The notes under the pieces: generated by a model
What the model was told of the DNA's origin: nothing
The model's database searches: none
What the model saw: only the letters and a program-made list of their open reading frames with translations
Made by a program: the position numbers and the translations under genes
Shown: one piece after another, positions 60,888-64,000 of the stretch
How the letters are laid out: every line of letters starts with the position of its first letter
Position numbering within the stretch: the stretch's first letter is position 1
Source of the DNA: a bacterium
GTDB taxonomy: Bacteria > Zhuqueibacterota > Zhuqueibacteria > Residuimicrobiales > Residuimicrobiaceae
Length of the DNA: 64,000 nucleotides
Direction of reading: 5' to 3'
Assembly: GCA_029565685.1 (NCBI GenBank)
Contig: JAKQNR010000006.1
Coordinates: forward strand, 299,991 to 363,990

Positions 60888-62654
60888 ATGAAACCGGCTA
60901 TTTCCCTATTCGCGCTGGCATGCGCCCTTACCGCGGCTATGGCGCAACCGGCGCTCGACGATCAGCCAACCACCGCATACATACAAAGTCTGTCCATTGA
61001 CCCGCAAAATCCCCAGCGCATCTATGCCGGGGCCATGGGCGACGGCCTCTATCTGTCCGATGACGCCGGTGAAAACTGGCGCCCCGTCGCCGCCCTCGCC
61101 TCCCTGCGCTCGATCCAGGTGGTCAAAATCGATGCGAAAAACCCCAGCCGCCTGTTCGCCGGCGGAGAGCGCAGCGGCGTATGGATGTCCATTGACCGGG
61201 GTGAAAACTGGCGCCTGATCAGCCCGGACAGCCTGACCGTGTGCGACATTGCCCTGCATCCCAGGAATCCAGATCATCTGCTGGTGCTGGCTGAGAACGG
61301 CGTCTATCGCTGCAAGAATCTGCGCACCGCGCCATGGGAGATTGTCTTTGACCACACAAACTTTCAACAAAAGTGGCGGGCGGAGACTAACCTGCCGTTC
61401 TCCTGGAAATACAGCCGGTTTCAGAAAATCGAGATCGATCCCCATCATCCGCAGACGGTCTTTCTCGGCGCCCGCTGGGAAGGAGGCTATCATCGCAGCG
61501 ACGACGGCGGCGATACCTGGCGCCATCTCTCTCTGGGCGGTATTTTCAGGCGGGTGGATCCTATACTGTTTCATCCCACGGATCCGGACATCATCATGGT
61601 CGGCACTCACCATCAGGGCATGTTCAAAAGCTGCAACGCCGGCGCCAGCTGGGTGAGCATGAGCATCGGCATGGAAGCGCAACGCCGCACCCCCTACTAT
61701 GGAGCCTACCTGGTCTCCGGCCTTGCCCTGGCGCCCTCTAATCCCAACACCCTGTACACCGGCAGCGATCATTCCAACTGGAAGAGCGTGGACGGCGGAC
61801 TGTCCTGGCAGGAGGTGGGAAAATCCCTCACCTGTCCGTTTGCGCGCGCCTTTGCCGTGCATCCGGAGGATGAGAACCTCGTCTATGCCGGCACTAATGT
61901 CGGCATCTATAAATCAACGGACGGCGGCCAAAGCTGGACCTTCAGCAGCCGGGGTCTGCCGGCAGTGGCCATCCTTCCGCCCGTGGATCTGCCTTTGCAG
62001 GACGGCAGGTATCGCTTTGCCCTGGCGGATAAAAAACCACTGGTCTACCGGCGGTCGCTGAATCCGCTGAGCAACTGGACACCCATCAATTGGCTTTTAC
62101 CCGAGGCTTGTGTTCTGCTGGAAAAAGGCGCAGGAGCGAATGAGTTGCGACTGGTGAGTGAAACAACCACCTACACCAGCTATGACGGCGGACTGCGCTG
62201 GAACGATCCGGACCCTCCTTTTGCCGATGTGGCGTCTACGATGGATCCCCTGCCTTTTACCGGAGATGCGACTGATCCTGCTCAATGGACTTTGGAGGTC
62301 GAGTTTTCCGGCAGAGTGTTCTTTGACGACCAGTGGCTGGGCGCCTATTACCGCCGGCCGCCGTACGTGGCGCTGTATCTCGTGTCGCAGGAATATCCCT
62401 GCGACCACAGCAAGCCCTTTTGGCAGACCACTCTCGACCGAGCCCTGCATTTCACCGTTCAGATACCCAAAACCGTTCTGCCGAAAAAAAGTGCGTTGCT
62501 GTATTCTGAGGTGAGGGATTTTCATCGCAACACCCTGATCGGTTATGCCTTGGTCAAGCCGGGCGAAAGTAAAAAGGTGACGGTCTCTTTGGCGCCTGAC
62601 CACCGGCTTCCAGCGCTGCAGGTTCTATTCGACCAGCAAAAACGCCGCCAATAG
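60888..62654 (+). CDS. Secreted VPS10/sortilin-like beta-propeller protein
   Basis: A 588-residue exported protein (signal peptide ISLFALACALTAAMA). At least five Asp-box-type repeats form a propeller: SDDAGENW, SIDRGENW, SDDGGDTW, SVDGGLSW and STDGGQSW. The linkers DPQNPQRIYAGAMGDGLY and HPTDPDIIMVGTHHQGMF are typical of the sortilin/VPS10 and plant photosystem-stability-like propellers, not of sialidases. The last ~150 residues are beta-rich. It probably binds a surface glycan or protein. AAAGGA precedes the start; TTG 60885 is also possible. Confidence 0.8.
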   Translation: MKPAISLFALACALTAAMAQPALDDQPTTAYIQSLSIDPQNPQRIYAGAMGDGLYLSDDAGENWRPVAALASLRSIQVVKIDAKNPSRLFAGGERSGVWMSIDRGENWRLISPDSLTVCDIALHPRNPDHLLVLAENGVYRCKNLRTAPWEIVFDHTNFQQKWRAETNLPFSWKYSRFQKIEIDPHHPQTVFLGARWEGGYHRSDDGGDTWRHLSLGGIFRRVDPILFHPTDPDIIMVGTHHQGMFKSCNAGASWVSMSIGMEAQRRTPYYGAYLVSGLALAPSNPNTLYTGSDHSNWKSVDGGLSWQEVGKSLTCPFARAFAVHPEDENLVYAGTNVGIYKSTDGGQSWTFSSRGLPAVAILPPVDLPLQDGRYRFALADKKPLVYRRSLNPLSNWTPINWLLPEACVLLEKGAGANELRLVSETTTYTSYDGGLRWNDPDPPFADVASTMDPLPFTGDATDPAQWTLEVEFSGRVFFDDQWLGAYYRRPPYVALYLVSQEYPCDHSKPFWQTTLDRALHFTVQIPKTVLPKKSALLYSEVRDFHRNTLIGYALVKPGESKKVTVSLAPDHRLPALQVLFDQQKRRQ

Positions 62655-62793
62655 ACCGGCCGGCGGCGGTTCGGCCGTAACCGGGAATGAAGGGAGCAGG
62701 CGAGTGCGGTAAAAGCGACGCATCCTGATCCCTCGAGGCCATGGGCCCTGGCAACGGCTGCAAGTCTAACCCGGAGATTGCCGCACTGCTTTT

Positions 62794-62882
62794 CGTTACC
62801 AAGCTTCAACTTGGCAATGCAGCTGCCAGTGAAGCTCTGCTTAACGTTCTCTCGTTACCAAGCTCCACTTGAGAACGAGAGG
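62794..62882. repeat. REP-like palindromic repeat pair
   Basis: Two similar palindromes, CGTTACCAAGCTTCAACTTGG (62794-62814) and CTCGTTACCAAGCTCCACTTG (62851-62871), lie close together. The second is closed by AACGAG (62874-62879). They resemble the dispersed GTTCCCA-AGCT-TGGGAAC-type REP palindromes of many genomes. They lie between the propeller gene and the AT-rich stretch before brxF. Confidence 0.6.
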
Positions 62883-63255
62883 CAAAGAAAACAACCACTG
62901 TATGCAGAATTCAAATAGCGTTTAATATGGTCTTTAGCCAATTCGATAAAGACTTGAAATTTTCTTGAATTTGATAATCACGTTGGCTAAATTGCTTCAA
63001 TAAGCACGCAACATGGTTGGGATTGGCAAAATAAGGGTAGATGGGAGCGGCAAAGGCTCGTCCTGTTTGTATCGCACCTGTTGTTGTGGATTTTTTTATA
63101 CAACCTATTATCCTTTCCTTCCAACCCAACTTCATATCCGCTTTCCAAAGCAATCCTAATTTGTGCTTGATGACAACCGACAATAACTGTAATTTGCCAA
63201 GAAACAAATGATCCATTGTTGCTTGAATCGGGCCTTGACAAAAAAATGTTGCCCA
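62883..63255. other. AT-rich segment upstream of the BREX genes
   Basis: Visibly more A/T-rich than the surrounding window. A minus-strand frame (62911-63558) is open but crosses the HTH gene and brxF, has no ribosome-binding site and matches no family I know. The segment marks the edge between the older chromosome and the defence island. Confidence 0.45.
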
Positions 63256-63458
63256 ATGAGAGTAAAACCAGGTGACGTACTGACCATCGAAGAGTTGGCC
63301 GCCTACCTGAAAAAAATCGACGCTCCACAAGATCTTTTGGGTAAGGCAAGATCCCTTCCCCAAAAATCGGCCGGCACTGGCGTTTTCGGAAAGGAGCCAT
63401 TGATCACTGGCTTGAAAAAACGCGTGCAAATGAATCCGATTCTGGAGGAGATAACTAG
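63256..63458 (+). pseudogene. Frame-broken excisionase-type HTH DNA-binding protein upstream of brxF
   Basis: ATG 63256 begins MRVKPGDVLTIEELAAYLK, the first helices of an HTH_17/excisionase domain. The second HTH helix KSTLHK is in the +1 frame just after the A7 run at 63320. The wing and tail, PKIGRHWRFRKGAIDHWLE, are in a third frame and end at TAG 63456-63458. At least two indels are needed to restore one frame, in or near A-runs. The TAG overlaps the GTG of brxF (TAGTG), which fits an original HTH-brxF operon. It is either a decayed BREX-linked regulator or a stretch with sequencing errors. Confidence 0.75.
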
Positions 63459-63934
63459 TGGCGGAACAACTTGCCGATAGTGTTATCAAGAGAATTGGCC
63501 AGGCTGCCGAGCTGTACCACCGGCTTGTCATGCTGGTGGCCCCGGCCGGTTCGGGCAAGACCGCCGCGCTGCAGGATGTTCATGAACGCACTGCGGCCCC
63601 TCTGGTCAACGTCAACCTCGAACTTTCCCGGCGCATGCTCGACCTCACCGAGCGCCAGCGGGCCTTGCAGTTGCCCCGCCTCCTCGCGGAGATCGTGGGC
63701 GCATCCGCAGCCGATGTGGTTCTTCTGGACAACGTCGAGGTCCTCTTCGATGTCTCGCTCAAGCAGGACCCGTTGCGGCTCCTGCAGGGGCTCTCCAGGA
63801 ACAAAACGGTGGTCGCGGCCTGGAGCGGCTCCATCGACGGAGAGCACATGGTCTATGCGACGCCGGACCACCCCGAATACAAACGATATCCCTTACGAGA
63901 TTTCCTGGTAGTGAATCCGGAGGCCGTTGCATGA
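63458..63934 (+). CDS. brxF: BREX-3 P-loop protein BrxF
   Basis: A 158-residue protein. The P-loop is VAPAGSGKTAAL (residues 27-38), and the acidic strand DVVLLDNVEVLFD is a Walker B-like segment. The length, motifs and order before a protein starting MKYGDLIQFEP match BrxF of type 3 BREX phage-defence systems, a small ATPase-like subunit of unclear role. GTG 63458 is preceded by GGAGGAG and overlaps the broken HTH gene by one base. It is followed by brxC after 34 bases. Confidence 0.85.
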   Translation: MAEQLADSVIKRIGQAAELYHRLVMLVAPAGSGKTAALQDVHERTAAPLVNVNLELSRRMLDLTERQRALQLPRLLAEIVGASAADVVLLDNVEVLFDVSLKQDPLRLLQGLSRNKTVVAAWSGSIDGEHMVYATPDHPEYKRYPLRDFLVVNPEAVA

Positions 63935-63968
63935 AGACAAGGAACGAAAGCGCAGGAGGGCAGACGCG

Positions 63969-64000
63969 ATGAAATACGGAGACCTGATCCAATTTGAGCC
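63969..64000 (+). CDS. brxC: BREX-3 P-loop protein BrxC (first 10 codons)
   Basis: The window ends inside this gene. The ATG at 63969 follows GGAGG, and the visible start, MKYGDLIQFEP, is the typical N-terminus of type 3 BrxC, a large P-loop ATPase of about 1,200 residues. The rest of the BREX operon (pglXI, brxHII, pglZ, brxA in the usual order) should lie beyond the window. Confidence 0.75.
   Translation, partial: MKYGDLIQFE

Noticed and set aside
63235..63240. TTGACA as a promoter for the BREX operon
   Set aside because: The expected -10 position would fall past the ATG at 63256, and no TATAAT-like sequence is there.
62911..63558. 215-codon open frame on the minus strand near the BREX genes
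   Set aside because: It crosses the HTH pseudogene and the start of brxF and has no ribosome-binding site or recognisable domain.

Overview
Protein motifs suggest a Gram-negative bacterium of the Fibrobacteres-Chlorobi-Bacteroidetes (FCB) superphylum, for example a Calditrichota- or KSB1-like lineage. This is an inference from content: FlgD/type-A sorting-like C-terminal domains, many secreted glycan-active proteins, a B. subtilis FabL-type enoyl-ACP reductase, and promoters that fit both sigma70 and the Bacteroidetes TAnnTTTG-like -10 pattern. I saw no rRNA, tRNA or CRISPR array and no intact transposase.

Layout. 1-5.2 kb: the tail of a secreted sorting-domain protein, then a minus-strand operon (radical SAM protein, SpoU methyltransferase, small membrane protein, secreted M1 aminopeptidase, FabL). 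5.4-7.8 kb: a flavodoxin, a LarA-type racemase and Bcp peroxiredoxin. 8-19.2 kb: a plus-strand run with a DUF1080 protein, phosphoesterase, pirin, TerC behind a structured leader, an MsrB-MsrA fusion, an anion transporter, a Gfo/Idh/MocA dehydrogenase, a secreted TIM-barrel-like protein and bifunctional FtcD. 19.4-35.3 kb: a minus-strand block of exported glycan-active proteins (six-hairpin glycosidase, sialidase-type propeller, alpha/alpha-toroid lipoprotein, GH106-like enzyme, xylose-isomerase-like protein) with a 1879-residue alpha-2-macroglobulin. 35.4-39.8 kb: a cyclic-nucleotide-binding protein, an AI-2E family permease, a PEPCK/HPrK-like P-loop protein and a TauE/SafE exporter. 40-46.2 kb, minus strand: DUF6599-like and Tat-exported DUF362 proteins, Kbp (BON-LysM), a DUF6807/PmoA-like protein, a TetR regulator and a transglutaminase-like protein.

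46.5-55.1 kb is a tightly packed carotenoid operon: a TPR-like gene, fused lycopene cyclase, CrtD-like desaturase, CrtI, CrtB, acyltransferase, glycosyltransferase, CruF hydratase and CrtW ketolase. Together they predict an acylated glycoside of a monocyclic 4-keto carotenoid with a hydroxylated psi end (myxobacton or deoxyflexixanthin-like). No GGPP synthase is present in the window.

55.4-58.1 kb looks like a decaying surface-polysaccharide locus (truncated GT2, unknown gene, flippase). It is followed by an ABC-F ATPase, a small membrane protein and a secreted propeller protein. At 62.8-64 kb the right edge enters what looks like a defence island: REP-like palindromes, an AT-rich stretch, a frame-broken excisionase-type HTH gene, then brxF and the first codons of brxC, the start of a type 3 BREX phage-defence system that continues beyond the window.
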